This document shows positions 24,018 to 36,345 of a stretch of DNA of 64,000 nt, in pieces. This DNA is from Phoma sp. XZ068 (lineage: Eukaryota; Ascomycota; Dothideomycetes; Pleosporales; Didymellaceae): the NCBI GenBank assembly GCA_004835665.1, contig RBKR01000002.1, positions 186,001-250,000 of the forward strand, read 5' to 3'. Below the pieces are notes generated by a model. The model saw only the letters and a list, made by a program, of their open reading frames with translations. It did not search any database and had not been told where the DNA came from. Both the position numbers and the translations under genes were made by a program. Numbering within the stretch: the stretch's first letter is position 1; each line of letters starts with the position of its first letter.

Positions 24018-25285
24018 GGTTCTTTTAGCGCATTTGGTTTGGCACGGTTGGGCTGGTGTTCAAGGTTGGACATCATAAGGACAAGCATAAAGGCGTTCGC
24101 GGCAGACAGGCATGGCATGGCCTGGCATATCATGGCATATCATCACCTCGGGATAAAGTATATGGTATTCAGGAACGATAATGTATAACGGATCGTAGTA
24201 CTCTGCGAATCACGCATGAGCACACATTTGCAATCTCCATCTTCCAACCATCCAATCTTCCAATTCATACAGCATCTTCTCTTTCCATCCGAGACGTGCA
24301 GATCCACAACCCATCACAGTACATAACAACACGATTCATACTATCACACGCAACCGCTCTCCACCCTTCTTCCACTTCACACCTATCACTTACCACGCAT
24401 CACGCATCACCTTTCCTTCCTCCACAGAATACCAAACAGCCGAACCAGTGAATCAGGCCTCCAAAAGGCCAGACTTCCTCAAAGGGGAGATGCAGGACAG
24501 CGGGGCGGAACCTCGGAACAGCTTACGCGAGCGCGAATCGGGTCAGCCCAGAGGAGTGGGTACTTTCACCGATGTAGATGCACGTGCGGTGTTTGCCTAT
24601 CTGGCAGGCGGGTGCTGCGGGGATGAACGTTGAAGGGAGAGTGGTGAGAGATTGCTTGAGGAATTTGCAGATTAAGATTGCTCAAGGATTTGCTGACAAG
24701 ATTGCTTTGTTATGTGTGCAGTATGGTGTTCAGATGTTGTGTCGAATGGGCGGCGCAAGAGCGGTCAAGCGGTCAGACATGGCGCGAGACATGATGTGAT
24801 GTGACGAGATGTGATGAGCTAGGTGGATGCACACGGACGGGGAAACTACAAGCAAAGACTCCGATTGACCGAACCCATAGCAGCGTGAGCGAGCGGTATA
24901 GACTTCCAAGCAATAAGAATGTCCAGCAACATGCGGCAAGCAGAGCAAAGCAAAGCACATTATTAGAAAGATCCTACCATTGCTGGAAACCCATAGCTGC
25001 TCAATCTCGACCCACACGCTCTGAGAAACATAACCCCATCATAGACTGCCCCAAGATGATGTACTACTTCCAAACAAGAAAGATCCAGCGCAGTAACGCC
25101 TCGAATAGGTGCCGTGGAAGAAATGGCTGTAGCTAGCCAGGACAGACGACTCATCTTCCATCGCACCCTTCATTCACATGCGGTTCGCCTCAATTAACAC
25201 ATGAAGGCCGCCACAGTGTTGTTCTTGTCCAGGAGCAACATGGTGCGGCTGTGGCGGCTCGTCCTTTCACACGTCCATGAGGACT
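24018..25285. other. Intergenic between protease and RHO1
   Basis: About 1.27 kb, convergent 3' flanks. Contains a short direct-repeat patch of GGCATG and CATATCATGG units near 24,108-24,150. No supported gene. Confidence 0.5.
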
Positions 25286-26170
25286 CTACAAGACTGTGCA
25301 CTTGGACTTCTTCTTCTCTTTCCGGGTGAGCAGGGCAGCTCGTGTGGCGTGCTCAAATACCTCTCGGACACCCTCGTTGGTCTTCGCCGAGCACTCGAGG
25401 TACTTCTGGGCGCCAATCTTCTTGCGGACATCCTCGGCCTGAGTGCGTTAGCTATCAATACAGTCTCGACATGGGGCCAACTGACCTGCTCGGGGGTTAC
25501 AGGCTTCTGGGAAGTCTTGTGCAGCTCCTCAATGGTCTTCTGGTCGAAGCGCAGATCCTTCTTACAACCGACAAGGATGATGGGCAGACCCTGGCAGAAG
25601 TGCAGAACCTCGGAGATCCACTGCGTGTGTTGTTAGTAGGCGGCATGTGTAGGCTGGGCACGGAAGACGTACCTTCTCCTGTACGTTGTCGAGCGAGTCG
25701 GGCGAGTCGATGGCAAAGCAGATGAGGATAACGTGGGAGTCGGGGTAGGAGAGAGGGCGGAGACGGTCGTAATCTTCCTGACCGGCGGTATCCCAGAGGG
25801 CGAGCTCGACGTGCTTGCCGTCTACCTCGACGTCGGCGACATAGTTCTCGAAGACAGTGGGGACGTAGACCTGCGCGGGAAATGATGTCAGTGCATGTGC
25901 TCATGGGCGCAGAAGTCGTGTTTGCTGCGGCGGAGGCGCGGTCGGCCAGGCTGACGCAGCTCAGGGCCGGGGCAGGAGAGCGCGGAGGGGACTGACCTCA
26001 GGGAAGGTTCCCTTGGAGAAGACGCTGCACGCACGCTGTCAGTCGTTGCGAGGGCGGACAAAGGGGGTGAGGCCTGCGATAGGCGTCTGGGCGTCGACTT
26101 ACATGAGCAGACAGGTCTTTCCGCAGGCGCCGTCACCGACAATTACGAGCTTGCGACGGATCTCGGCCAT
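25286..26170 (-). CDS. RHO1: Rho-family GTPase Rho1
   Basis: Membrane-bound GTPase that activates 1,3-beta-glucan synthase and the Pkc1 cell-wall integrity pathway and controls polarised actin. Exons (minus): 26170-26103, 26024-25997 (28 nt), 25870-25673, 25620-25486, 25438-25286; 193 aa, the usual Rho1 length. P-loop GDGACGKT (about 11-18), effector region YVPTVFENYVADVEV, switch II WDTAGQEDYDRLRP, Rho insert after CKKDLR, and a polybasic tail ending in the geranylgeranylation box CTVL. The 28-nt second exon encodes VFSKGTFPE. Divergent from UFD2 with about 1.5 kb between. Confidence 0.97.
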
Positions 26171-27682
26171 TTTGCAGTGTGTCGGGGAGGGTGGTGGGAC
26201 GGGTGGTGCTTGCGGTGGTGCTGGGCGGGTGGAGAGTTAGCAGGTGATGGAGAAAGGGTGGTTGATGTAGCGTTGTGAGGATGAAGGGCACGCTCCACGC
26301 AGCTAGGCTGGGCGGCTGGACCGTGCTGCGGCGGCTGAGCACCAAACGTCGCCCGGGGAGGCTGTGGCTGTGGCTTGCGTACCGTGCAGTCAAGAGAGCA
26401 GCTTGGGGCGCAGGCTGTTAAGGGGCGATTGTGGTGTGGGAGCAGGGCGTGGGCAGCGGTGGTCAACGGGTGTTGATATGAGGAGGCAAGACGTTCCACG
26501 GCAACGAGTCGGCTAGCGTTGGAGTAGGTGCAGGACGACGACGACGACAAAGTGGACACTGATAGACGGCCTGCACCATGATAAAGCCACGCGCTGCTCC
26601 CCTCGTGACCTGCACCTATTCCTCCAAGCCTCTAGTACTACACTGCCTGTCCTGCAGCACTGCGACACTGTTCGCAGAACCACGCACCCGCGCAGTCTTG
26701 CTGTTCCAGCGGCCACGGCGCCCGCCGATGGCTCAACAATCAGCAGATTGACGAGCGCGTTCGTCATCGCAGCAGCACTTTGGCAGTGTTTCAGATCCGG
26801 TTTGATATGGCCGTCTGCCTGTCATTTCCCCACGTCTCGTCCCGCAGGACAACAGGACAACAGGACAACAGACAGCAGACGCAGACAGCAGCCAGCAGGA
26901 CAACAGCACAACAATCGAGCAATTGTGCTCGGTCAGTCACCGCTTGTCTAGGCAGACTCACACACCCAGCTGCCTCGCCTGTGCAGTCGTGCGTGCCTGT
27001 CCTTCTGTGCTGCTGGCTGGAAACTGCGGGGCCGCCGGTGAAATCCGTCACAAACAAGCAATCCATTCGCTCGGCGTGTCTTGTTGTGTTTTGCGTCTTT
27101 GTTCTCCGCAACTTTGTCTGGCGTTCAGGGTTCGCCGTGGTCCACTGCTGCACGATGCGTCCCTTGGCACCAGTTGCTGACTTTAGGACGCCCTGCACGT
27201 CTCGTAAAGAATGTTGGCACTTAACAATGCGTCTTGATAAATACCACGCTGTGCACTGACTAGTTGTTACTTTCAAAGCTTCACGTGATTCGCTCAAGAT
27301 GCACCTCTGGACATTACAGGGTATCTGCTTGCTCCTACAATGTGTACATATTAGTATCAATATATCCCTCCATGTTACCCAGAACAACCGTTCGAAAACT
27401 TGCATGGCGAGAGCCATATCGTTGCCATGTGTTACCCGCAACAACACGAATGCGCGTTGTCCAGTGCGTCGTTGGCATCTGTGCTTCCATTTGCTTCTAT
27501 CTCGACGCGTGAAATGGCGAAGGCGCGCTGGGAAGCTAGGCTAGGCTGGCTAGTGGGGCACCTTCCGCCCGCTACCATAGAGAGCAGTGCACTCTACATC
27601 ATTATCAAGCTTCACTGTCTGCGGCGTACAACGTTCCTTGTCCCTTGGTTTTCAGCGCCATTTCCTTCTCTCCAAACGCAAC
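26171..27682. other. RHO1/UFD2 divergent promoter region
   Basis: About 1.5 kb without a supported gene; includes both 5' leaders. A purine/CA-rich patch (26,848-26,915) repeats GGACAACA and CAGACAGCAG-like units. Confidence 0.6.
26848..26915 (+). repeat. Short GGACAACA-type tandem repeat
   Basis: Imperfect tandem copies of AGGACAACA followed by GACAGCAGACGCAGACAGCAG-like units in the RHO1/UFD2 intergenic region; non-coding. Confidence 0.75.
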
Positions 27683-30600
27683 ATGGCAGACCACGAGATG
27701 ACAGATCCACCGCCACCAGAGCAAGACACAGCCATGTCTGATGCCGACAAGGTACAGCTTCCTGACAGCTCTCGCCCCAAGAGACAAGCTGACGACAACC
27801 TTGCACAGATTCGTGCAAAGCGACTTGCAAAGCTTGGAGGCTCCTCCACCCCACGGCCAGCATCCACAACACCTCAAGCTTCAGGTTCCGGGTCAGCGTC
27901 GGGTACCTCATCGCCAAAGCCTCCAGCGCAGGCACCGTCGCCGCAACCTCGAAGCCAACCGCCACAAACCCCCGACATACCCTCGCAGACAGACGGCAAG
28001 ACAGAGCCAAAGCCAGCTTCTCGCATCCACATCAAGCCAGCTGCCGCTGCGACCAGCGCCGCGACCCCACCATCGACGCCGAGGCCCCAAGAGACCAGCA
28101 AGGAGGGGTGGGAGGATCGTACAATTAGCGCCATCTTCAGAATAACACTCGAGGATGGGCGCACGCAAGATGTACATGGTCACAAGCTCTACTATGCATC
28201 AAGCTTAAAGCAAGACCTGCAAGATGAAGGACGGCCACTTCAGTTCAACACCGATGTGCTGGACTCGGTTGTGTTGGAAGCTGCGTCAAGCCACACACAT
28301 GGAAGTGCTTTGGAATATCTACTTGGGTGCTGGAAGCGAGTGGCAAGGCTCACCAAGAGCATCACCAACAAGAGCGACCCCAAGTACGAGACTGTGAGGG
28401 AGTTGCGACGGATATGCTTCAATTACACCATCTTCGCCGCCACCATGCCCGACATGTTCGGGGAAGAAGCGCCCATCGAGAACGCTCTCACCGACCGTTT
28501 ACTGCTGGGGCCTGACGATGACCGGGGCATCTGCTTTGATTTCCTTCAGGAAGCTTGCAATCGTGCCGAGGACGACGAGACTGCTAAAGAGGCGCTGGTG
28601 AGCGCTGTGGAAGATCTGAGTCGGCGGTTGGCGAAGACGTCTATGAACAGCGACTACAAGCCTTACATGCTAGCTCTTCGTAGCCTCATTCGCTTTCCTC
28701 CACTCGTCACCGCTCTGGTGCAGTCAGAAACGTTCTTGCCTGCCGACGTTGAAGCGCAGCACATCGAAACTCAGACCCTACTTGGGCCGTTCTTTCGACT
28801 ATCGCCCATGCAAGGCGATGTTGCGGTCAACTATTTCTCCGGTGCAGCAGGTGGAGACAAGGGCTTGATTGCAAATGCCCAACGGGCTCTTCGCATGACC
28901 CTACAAACACATCAGGATGAGCTGTTTGACATTGCAAACACGTTCATTAAGAACAAAGACTCACGCGAATCCATGCTCAATTGGTTTGCACTTACAGTGA
29001 ACAAGAACCACAAGCGACGAGCGCTGCAAGTTGACGCTAAGACCGTGTCGACCGATGGATTTATGGTCAACGTCACTGTTGTTTTGGACCGACTGTGCGA
29101 GCCTTTCATGGACGCCAGCTTCTCCAAGATCGATAGGATCGACATTGATTACCTGCGACGATCGCCGCGTATTAACATCAAGGATGAAACCAAGATCAAT
29201 GCCGACGAGAAGACATCGGACGAGTTCTACAGCACAAAGTTGGATGGAGCAAGCAACTTCATCTCTGAAGTATTCTTCCTGACCGTGGCAGCCCACCACT
29301 ATGGTACTGAGGCTGCAAATTCGAAGCTTTCGTCCTTGCAGAAGGATGTTAAGTGGTTGAAGAAGGAGCTCGAGAAGTTTGAGACCGAACGTCATAAGTA
29401 TGCGTCGAATCCCATGCAGTTGCGGATATTTGACGCCCATGTCAAGAAGATCAAGGATCAAATCGAACGCGGCACCTGCACCAGCTACGCCATTGCAGGT
29501 GTACTTGGAGACGAGACTATGCAGGCTCGATCCATGCAGCTCATGCGCTATGTCATCGTCTGGCTGCTGCGTCTGGTCTCTGGCGTTGATTTCCCCAAGC
29601 AAGACTTGCAACTGCCCTTGCCAAGCGAGCAGTCTCTCGCTTTCCAGTGTCTTCCAGAGTACTTTGTCGAGGACATTGTCGGCAATTTTAAATTTATAAC
29701 ACGGATGATGCCGCACATCATCACGTCAACCCAGTGCGAAGAGCTTGTGAAGATTTGCATCGTCTTCCTTCGAAGCTCGGAGTACATCAAGAACCCATAC
29801 CTCAAGTCCGGTCTTGTGACTATTCTCTTCCATGGAGTTTGGGAGATTCCACACCGCTCGAAAGGTGTGCTTGGTGACACTCTTTTCGGCAACAAGTTCG
29901 CCATGAAGCACCTGCTACACGCTCTGATGCAGTTCTACAATGAATGCGAGAGCACCGGCGCGCATACGCAGTTCTACGATAAGTTCAACATCCGATACGA
30001 GATCTTCCAGGTCATCAAGTGCATCTGGCCCAACCCGGTCTACCGTGATAACCTGGCCACAGAAGCACGGTATGTATAATTACCCCAGCTTAATTATGAC
30101 ACTAACAAGAGCAGTGTCAATCTCGAGTTCTTCGTTCAATTCGTTAACCTGCTGCTGAACGACGTTACATTCGTTCTCGACGAATCATTCACTGCCTTCA
30201 CACAGATTCACGAGGTCTCAAAAGAACTAAAGAGCGATCCCAACATGGATCAGGCGGTGCGACAGGAGAAGGAGGAGAAGCTCACGGCTGCCCAGGGCAA
30301 GGCCAAGAGCTACATGCAACTGACCAACGAAACCGTGGCCATGCTGAAGCTCTTTACCGAAGCCCTCGCCGACTCTTTCACCAAGAAGGAGGTTGTTGTT
30401 CGACTTGCGCACATGCTTGATTACAATCTCGAGGCCCTGGTAGGGCCCAAGAAGTCAAGCTTGAAGGTTGACAACCCTGAGGAGTACGGATGGAACCCTC
30501 GCCAGATGCTGGCTGAGCTTACAGATGTCTACCTTAACTTGCAGAACAAACAGTCTTTTATCGACGCCGTCGCAACCGACGGGCGCTCCTACAGGCCGGA

Positions 30601-31024
30601 CTACTGGATTGAGGCGCACAAGATTATGGCCAAGTTCTACCTGAAGAACGACCAGCAACTTACGCAATGGGAGGCGATGGCCGCCAATATCAGCGCTGCA
30701 AAGGAAGCTGCTGATATGGAGGAGGCTGATTTGGGCGAGTACCCTGATGAATACACCGACCCTCTCATGGCAACTCTGATGGAAGATCCTGTCATCTTGC
30801 CCATCAGTAAGCAGATCATCGACCGCAGTACCATCAAGAGCCATCTTCTCAGCGACCCGCATGACCCCTTCAACCGTACGCCTTTGAAGATTGAGGACGT
30901 CATTCCCAATGACGCGCTCAGGGATGAGATTCTGGCTTGGAAGGCGGACCTGTTGGCAAAGAAGAGGGCCGAGCGCAGCAGTGCGGCTGGAGCCGAGGCC
31001 ATGGACACCTCGGAAACCTCCTAG
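27683..31024 (+). CDS. UFD2: Ubiquitin conjugation factor E4 (Ufd2)
   Basis: Elongates ubiquitin chains on substrates already carrying a few ubiquitins, working with Cdc48 in protein quality control. Exons 27683-30069 and 30115-31024; 1098 aa, typical. The ATG at 27683 starts MADHEMTDPP; an upstream non-ATG extension is not needed. Residues 1-140 are Pro/Ser/Ala-rich and disordered. The large Ufd2 core follows, with conserved blocks such as LGPFFRLSPMQGDV, and the U-box occupies about 1005-1080 (DEYTDPLMATLMEDPVILP ... DPFNRTPLKIEDVIPN), which recruits E2s without zinc. The tail is short. The 45-nt intron lies before VNLEFFVQFVN. Confidence 0.95.
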
Positions 31025-31406
31025 GCGATTAATGTAGTTGAGTTGGCGGACAGCCTGTGGTTGACATTATGACCATGCATTGAGGGCGTTCTGGCGTTTG
31101 ATCCTGTTGGGCTATCGGGCACGATGTCCCAGGCCATGACAATGCATAGCTGGTTTAGAAGCACTTTGAGAGACTCTAGTTATATGCATTCGCGACGTGG
31201 CATCCTACAACGGGCAGAGACGAGGTAGAAAGCCAAAGAATGAAAATTCATCAATACCTAATCTCGCGTTTGACTGACGCCCTTCAAAAAGCTCATCGAA
31301 ATTTCAGTCATGACTCCATGGGCGTTCTTGTGCAAGATTATTCCGATTTTTTAACGGTCATAGTATCATACAACAAACTACATTACAGCCATTATATGGG
31401 TGAAGC
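31025..31406. other. Convergent 3' flanks
   Basis: 382 bp between the UFD2 stop and the stop of the minus-strand small membrane protein; no gene seen. Confidence 0.5.
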
Positions 31407-31938
31407 CTACGTTGACTTCTCCTCCTTCTCGCGCTTTCCGAACGTGTAAGCCAGCCCGCAGCCAACTACATTGACGGCACACAGAGCCAATGAGGCACCC
31501 CGTACGGCTCCTCGGACCGTGAATTTATTCCTCAGTTTCTGGGACTTGTCAGATTACAAAACGAAAGAGAGAATACAAGCCAACGTACCTGGCTTCTCCT
31601 CAGTGCCAACAGACCGTACAGACCACTCCACGCAGCAGTAATGCCAGCAGAATCGGTCTTGTAGTTGCTCAAGTTCAGGTAGGATGAGAACAACAGCACC
31701 GGCGCAAACATCATTGGCAGTGGTTGGAATGGGCGCGCATGCTGGGCGGTGATGAGTGTAGCAAGGAGAGTCGGCGGTACAGAGTTTTCTGGAAAGCATT
31801 AGTGACATTACATTGTAGCATATCGAGGTCTTCGTGAAGCCAAGAGCACGTGAGAGCTGCAACGAGAGAAAGGCTTGAATACGTACCACCCCAGTTGCGC
31901 AGCGATTGGATGGTTGACTTTTTCGTTGCTTCAGACAT
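31407..31938 (-). CDS. Small multi-pass membrane protein, possibly Aim19-like
   Basis: Exons (minus): 31938-31887, 31788-31589, 31538-31407; 127 aa, frame kept at both junctions. Starts MSEATKKSTIQSLRNWG. Three hydrophobic stretches are visible: around 20-35 (PPTLLATLITAQ), 38-62 (PMMFAPVLLFSSYLN then AGITAAWSGLYGLLAL) and about 95-118 (GASLALCAVNVVGCGLAYTFG). The end is charged (KREKEEKST). The AGxxxAWSGLYxLLxxRR pattern followed by a last helix resembles fungal Aim19 mitochondrial proteins, but that link is from memory of the family and is tentative. Divergent from the J-protein gene, 342 bp apart. Confidence 0.75.
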
Positions 31939-32280
31939 TGTGTAGATATCTGATCTTGAAAGCGAAGGGCAAGAGGGAATTGATGGCTTGCCTTCAAAGG
32001 CCGACGTGAATGTCGAGTTCAATGACGTGAAGTCCGTGCTGCCGCGGGCTAGCGACAAGTGTGGCCTCGACCGACATCAACGCTGCCGAGCCGCATCTGG
32101 CATCTCACAACAACAGATTGCCGTGCACCCCCCCAACCGTCCACTCCGTCTGCGCATCCTTTCCAGCCGCCGTTGCAACACCCCACACCACACCGGCTGG
32201 TGCACCGCTTTCCTACCTCGCGGCCACCTTTTGGCCTCCTCACCACCCTCACCCCTCCTCCACAATACACCACCACGACC

Positions 32281-33378
32281 ATGTCCGAACGCGCGCACCA
32301 CGACGGCTCCGCCGGCCGCGCCTACACCGTGGAGCAAAAAGCCGCCGTCCTACGTATAAAAAAGTGCGCTCCCACAGCGTACTACGAGATCCTCGGCCTC
32401 GAAGAAGTAAAAAAGACATGCACGGATGGCGAAATAAAAAAAGCCTACCGCAAGCTCTCGCTGCTCACACACCCGGACAAGAACGGTTATGCGGGCGCAG
32501 ACGAGGCGTTCAAACTCGTCTCCAAGGCATTTCAAGTGCTCTCCGACCCGGATAAGAAGACCAAGTTTGACCAGTTTGGCGGCGACCCGGATGCGCGGTT
32601 TAATCCTGCGGCGGCGGGCGGCGGCGCAGGAGGCTCGCCGTTTAGCGGGTTTGCGGGGCAGAGGGGCGGTGGGTTCCAGGAGGAAATGACGCCCGAAGAG
32701 CTGTTTAGGCAGTTCTTTGGCGGGGGCTTTGGCGCGCCGTTTGGTAGGTCCAAGTGCCATACCCACGTTGGTCGTGGGCGAGTTGGGAATTCAGGGCTAA
32801 TGTAGATAGGCGGATTCGATACAGGGCCCGGCTTTGTGTTCAACCTTGGTGGCGGTCCGGGTGTCAGGGTACATCAGTTTGGCGGGGGACGACCGCGGAG
32901 GAGACCGGGGACTGCGCAGCCCCCGGGGAGAGAAGAAACGCCTGGGATTGGGAACGCGTTGGGGAACTTGCTACCGCTGCTCTTCCTCTTCGTTCTGCCG
33001 CTGCTCTCGTCGCTGTTCTCCGGCGGCTCGTCGAGTTCAGGCCCGTCGTTTGCCTTCACGCCCCAGAAGGAGTTCACATGCATGCACAAGTCGCAAGGCG
33101 CGTTTGGCGTAAACTACTACGTCGCGAACTCGGTGTGCTCAGAGTACGGCAGCAACCCGCGCGACAAGCGCTGGAAAGCGCTCGACAAGCAAGTCGAGAC
33201 GTCGTACGTGCACACGCTCGACGTGCGGTGCAACAACGAGCAGTACACACAGAGCAAGAAGATGCAAGACGCGCAAGGCTGGTTCTTCATCGACGAAGAA
33301 GCAATGGCCCAGGCGCGAAACATGCCCATGCCCAACTGCGACTTGTTAGCCAAGCATGGCCTGCGTCGGCGGTACTAG
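32281..33378 (+). CDS. ER membrane J-domain protein (Hlj1/DNAJB12-like)
   Basis: Type III DnaJ co-chaperone expected in the ER membrane with the J-domain in the cytosol, recruiting Hsp70 to misfolded membrane proteins. Exons 32281-32743 and 32810-33378; 343 aa. The J-domain (about 36-105) has YYEILGL, AYRKLSLLTHPDKN with the HPD motif, and VLSDPDKKTKFDQFGGD. A Gly/Phe-rich linker follows. A hydrophobic segment near 225-243 (LLPLLFLFVLPLLSSLF) is the single membrane anchor. The C-terminal part has the DUF1977-like lumenal domain (FTCMHKSQGAFGVNYYV). Start ATG at 32281 is the first in a pyrimidine-rich leader. Confidence 0.92.
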
Positions 33379-33620
33379 CCCGTCTGCACATTGCATGGTG
33401 GTGCCTTTTTCCTTTTCGATTCTGTAGTAATTATTGGCCGGTTGGGGTCGTTTGGATAAGCATGTCACGCATATCAAGCACGCATGGCGTAGAGGCCGAT
33501 CATGTCCATCAATGAAGAAGACTGCACATACGCAGTATATTACCTGTTTCAACGTCTGTATATACGATTTTGAGGGTATCTAACGCTCGCTTTTGTAGTG
33601 CATGCAGTGCAGTGCAGTAC

Positions 33621-34820
33621 CTAGTACAGTACGGACACGGGCTCACCCTTGTCGGTGATCAGCGCGTCGGTCGTTTTGACGGGGCCCTCGCCAACGCCGG
33701 TCAGAATGACCCTGCTTACGCCCTCCTTCAGCAGACCAACGGCGACTTCGGCCTCGGAGTTTGCCTTTTCGGCGGCCTCGTAGTTGCCCTGGACGGCGGC
33801 GCCGCGCTCACCGCTCCAGCCGTCCTTGTCGGCCAGAAGTGTCTTGAAGACGCCGGCGACGGCCTTTTCGTTCTCCTCGAGGTAGTAGATGACGGCGTTT
33901 GGCCCCGCGTCGAAAGTGTAGGCTGCGATGATCTTGCCGGCAGTAGCGTTGATCTGCTCGACCATCTTGATAGCCGCCCTCGACACATCATTCAGGTAGA
34001 AGATGGGAGGATATGTGTCCAGGCAGGTAGCGTGGAACGAGTTGCTGTCCATCATGGTGACCTTGCCGAACGTCTCAAAGTCCTTGTTCTGGATGGCGTC
34101 TTGCATCTCCTTCATGCGCCTCGGCACGGTCTCGCTCGCCCTCGAGGCGAAGAGCGAGGATGTGGCGACGGTGGTCTGCATGCCAGATGTACTCGAGACG
34201 TCCTTCTTTGCGGCGCTGACAACGAGGATGACGGCGCGCATGTTCGGCCAGTGGCTCGCGGGAGCGACCTCGAACGCCTTGCTGTCGGAGCCGTCGGCGG
34301 CAGAGCCCTGCTCCCAGCCCACGTAGCCACCGAACAGACTCCTGCATGCTGAGCCGGACCCCTGGCGGGCGATGCGCGAGAGCTCTGTGGGGTCGGCGGG
34401 CAGCTCGTAGAGGTTCGCAATTGCGCGGACGAGGGCAGCGAAGCCAGCAGCACTGCTGGCCAGTCCAGCGGCAGTGGGGAAGTTGTTCTCAGACACAATC
34501 TTCAGCGGCAAGTCTGCGAGCTTGGGCGCGTTCGCGTCCTTGGCCTCGACCTCCTTCCTCAGCGCCCGGAGCTCGCGGAAACACGCTTGTGTCCTGGCGC
34601 CAGACACATCCTGGGGCTTGCCGTTGAGAAGCAGCGAGTCTTCGGCGGGGTATGACGACGAGCACGAGGCGGTCGTGTGTGTGCGCAGGTCGTTCTGCGA
34701 GAGGGTGACGCTGAGGGACGAGTTGGTGGGGAGGTTGAGCTTCGCATCGCGCTTGCCCCAGTACTTGATGACGGCAATGTTTACGGGCGCGGTGGTGCTG
34801 GCACGGTAGATTTCAGACAT
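33621..34820 (-). CDS. MVD1: Diphosphomevalonate decarboxylase
   Basis: Converts mevalonate-5-diphosphate to isopentenyl diphosphate with ATP, the last step of the mevalonate pathway to sterols and isoprenoids. Single exon, 399 aa, normal length. Start ATG at 34820 (MSEIYRASTTAPVNIAVIKYW) is the conserved N-terminus. The GHMP-kinase phosphate-binding loop is PTAAGLASSAAGFAAL; YWGKRD and TFDAGPNAVIYYL (with catalytic Asp) are present. The extreme C-terminus is short. Divergent from the heme lyase gene (402 bp). Confidence 0.97.
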   Translation of the reverse strand: MSEIYRASTTAPVNIAVIKYWGKRDAKLNLPTNSSLSVTLSQNDLRTHTTASCSSSYPAEDSLLLNGKPQDVSGARTQACFRELRALRKEVEAKDANAPKLADLPLKIVSENNFPTAAGLASSAAGFAALVRAIANLYELPADPTELSRIARQGSGSACRSLFGGYVGWEQGSAADGSDSKAFEVAPASHWPNMRAVILVVSAAKKDVSSTSGMQTTVATSSLFASRASETVPRRMKEMQDAIQNKDFETFGKVTMMDSNSFHATCLDTYPPIFYLNDVSRAAIKMVEQINATAGKIIAAYTFDAGPNAVIYYLEENEKAVAGVFKTLLADKDGWSGERGAAVQGNYEAAEKANSEAEVAVGLLKEGVSRVILTGVGEGPVKTTDALITDKGEPVSVLY

Positions 34821-35222
34821 TGTGGCGGTTCACGGGTCTGTCTTTGTATGAGTGTGGAGGAGGGGTGAGAGAAGGGGGTTTGATGGTGGGGGTCTGAGGA
34901 TTGTTTATGCAGGGTCCAAGACGTCCAAGATTTCAACAACGCAGCGCTGCAGATTGAGCAACAGGGCAGCAGTCGACTTTAAAATATTGTATCAAGTACG
35001 ATCGTCGCTTCTCCTTTTCTTATATCGACAATTCTACCAGCCCTCGACTCGTGAAGCTAAACTCCTCCAAAGCGGTGAGCTAGCCCAAAGCATTGTAGTC
35101 CAGGCCCACCAATCATAGCAGACGGCAATCATTCGCATGCCGAACGAGTCCAAGCTCAACTTTTCTGGCCGGCCATCTCGTCATCGCGAGTCTTGCAACA
35201 CCATCCTCACACAATCACCAGA
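34821..35222. other. MVD1/CYC3 divergent promoter
   Basis: 402 bp between the two start codons; no gene seen. A frame open from 34,852 lacks family features. Confidence 0.6.
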
Positions 35223-36053
35223 ATGTCTTCACAGCACGATGAGGCCGCCGCGGCAGGATGTCCCGTAGACCACAAGGCGCGCGAGGCATGGCTCCAGCAA
35301 GCCCGCGCAGCCGGCAACTCCCAACCCAACCCTCACACCTCCGCGCCTCCGCCGGCAGCACCCACACAATCGCAAGCAGCAGCAGCGCCAGCAGCACCTA
35401 CAACATCGCCCGTCCAGCAATCATGCGACTCCTCCACCCTCGACCAATCCACCGCCTCCCCCGCCCCCACAACAGGCGCCCTCCTCTCCGGCCTGCGCCT
35501 CGGCACCGACCGCGAAATCAGCACAATCCCCCGCGCCATGCCCAACACACCCACCGACCGCCCCGCAAACAACGAAAAAGACACGGGCGCCGACAAAGCC
35601 TCAGGGAACTGGATCTACCCCAGCGAACGCATGTTCTTCGACGCCATGCGCCGCAAGTCCTTCGACCCACAAACCTCAGACATGAAAACCATCGTGCCAA
35701 TCCACAACGCCGTCAACGAGCGCGCCTGGCACGAAATCAAAGCGTGGGAAAAGGGCCGCGGAAGCGATGCCTGCGGCGGCCCCAGACTCGAGAGCTTCAG
35801 CGGCCTGAGCACCAGTCTGACGCCCCGCGCGCGCTGGAATGCGTTGCTGGGATACCAGGCGCCGTTTGATCGCCACGACTGGGTTGTTGATCGCTGCGGG
35901 ACAAAGGTCGAGTATGTGATTGATTTTTATGCGGGTAAGACGCAGGCTGGTGCGCAGGCTGGGCAAGGCCTGAATTTCTATTTGGATGTTAGGCCCAAGT
36001 TGAATAGTTGGGAGGCGGTCAAGACGAGAGTGAGTAGGTTTTGGGGGTTCTAG
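35223..36053 (+). CDS. CYC3: Holocytochrome c synthase (cytochrome c heme lyase)
   Basis: Attaches heme covalently to apocytochrome c in the mitochondrial intermembrane space. Single exon, 276 aa from the ATG at 35223. A heme-regulatory CPV motif lies at residue 13 (GCPVDHKAREAWL). A Pro/Ala/Thr-rich linker (about 30-90) leads to the catalytic domain: NWIYPSERMFFDAMRRK, IPxHNAVNERAW with the heme-ligand His, WEKGRG, YQAPFDRHDWVVDRCG and the family's VEYVIDFYAG. There is one heme lyase core, so it cannot be told from sequence alone whether it serves c or c1. GC-rich and biased codon use in the linker. Confidence 0.94.
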   Translation: MSSQHDEAAAAGCPVDHKAREAWLQQARAAGNSQPNPHTSAPPPAAPTQSQAAAAPAAPTTSPVQQSCDSSTLDQSTASPAPTTGALLSGLRLGTDREISTIPRAMPNTPTDRPANNEKDTGADKASGNWIYPSERMFFDAMRRKSFDPQTSDMKTIVPIHNAVNERAWHEIKAWEKGRGSDACGGPRLESFSGLSTSLTPRARWNALLGYQAPFDRHDWVVDRCGTKVEYVIDFYAGKTQAGAQAGQGLNFYLDVRPKLNSWEAVKTRVSRFWGF

Positions 36054-36345
36054 GGGGTGGTGGTGTGTGTGTGTATGATATGTTTGGATTGATTGATGAT
36101 GTGAGGGATACGTTGTATTATATCGTGGCTTGGGCGTTGGCAGTACAGGCTAGCATGGCTGGGCTTTGTGTTGATTGTATTTGTACATTGCAATGACGAG
36201 CATTGAAGACCTGAGTTGTTCAGGATTTACCACTGCATCACTATAGGTAGCATAGGGATATGCGTATGGTCAAGAATACTGATTCGAACATCAATGCATC
36301 GAACCACTGCATATATGGACTATGCACATAATACACGGCTGCCTC

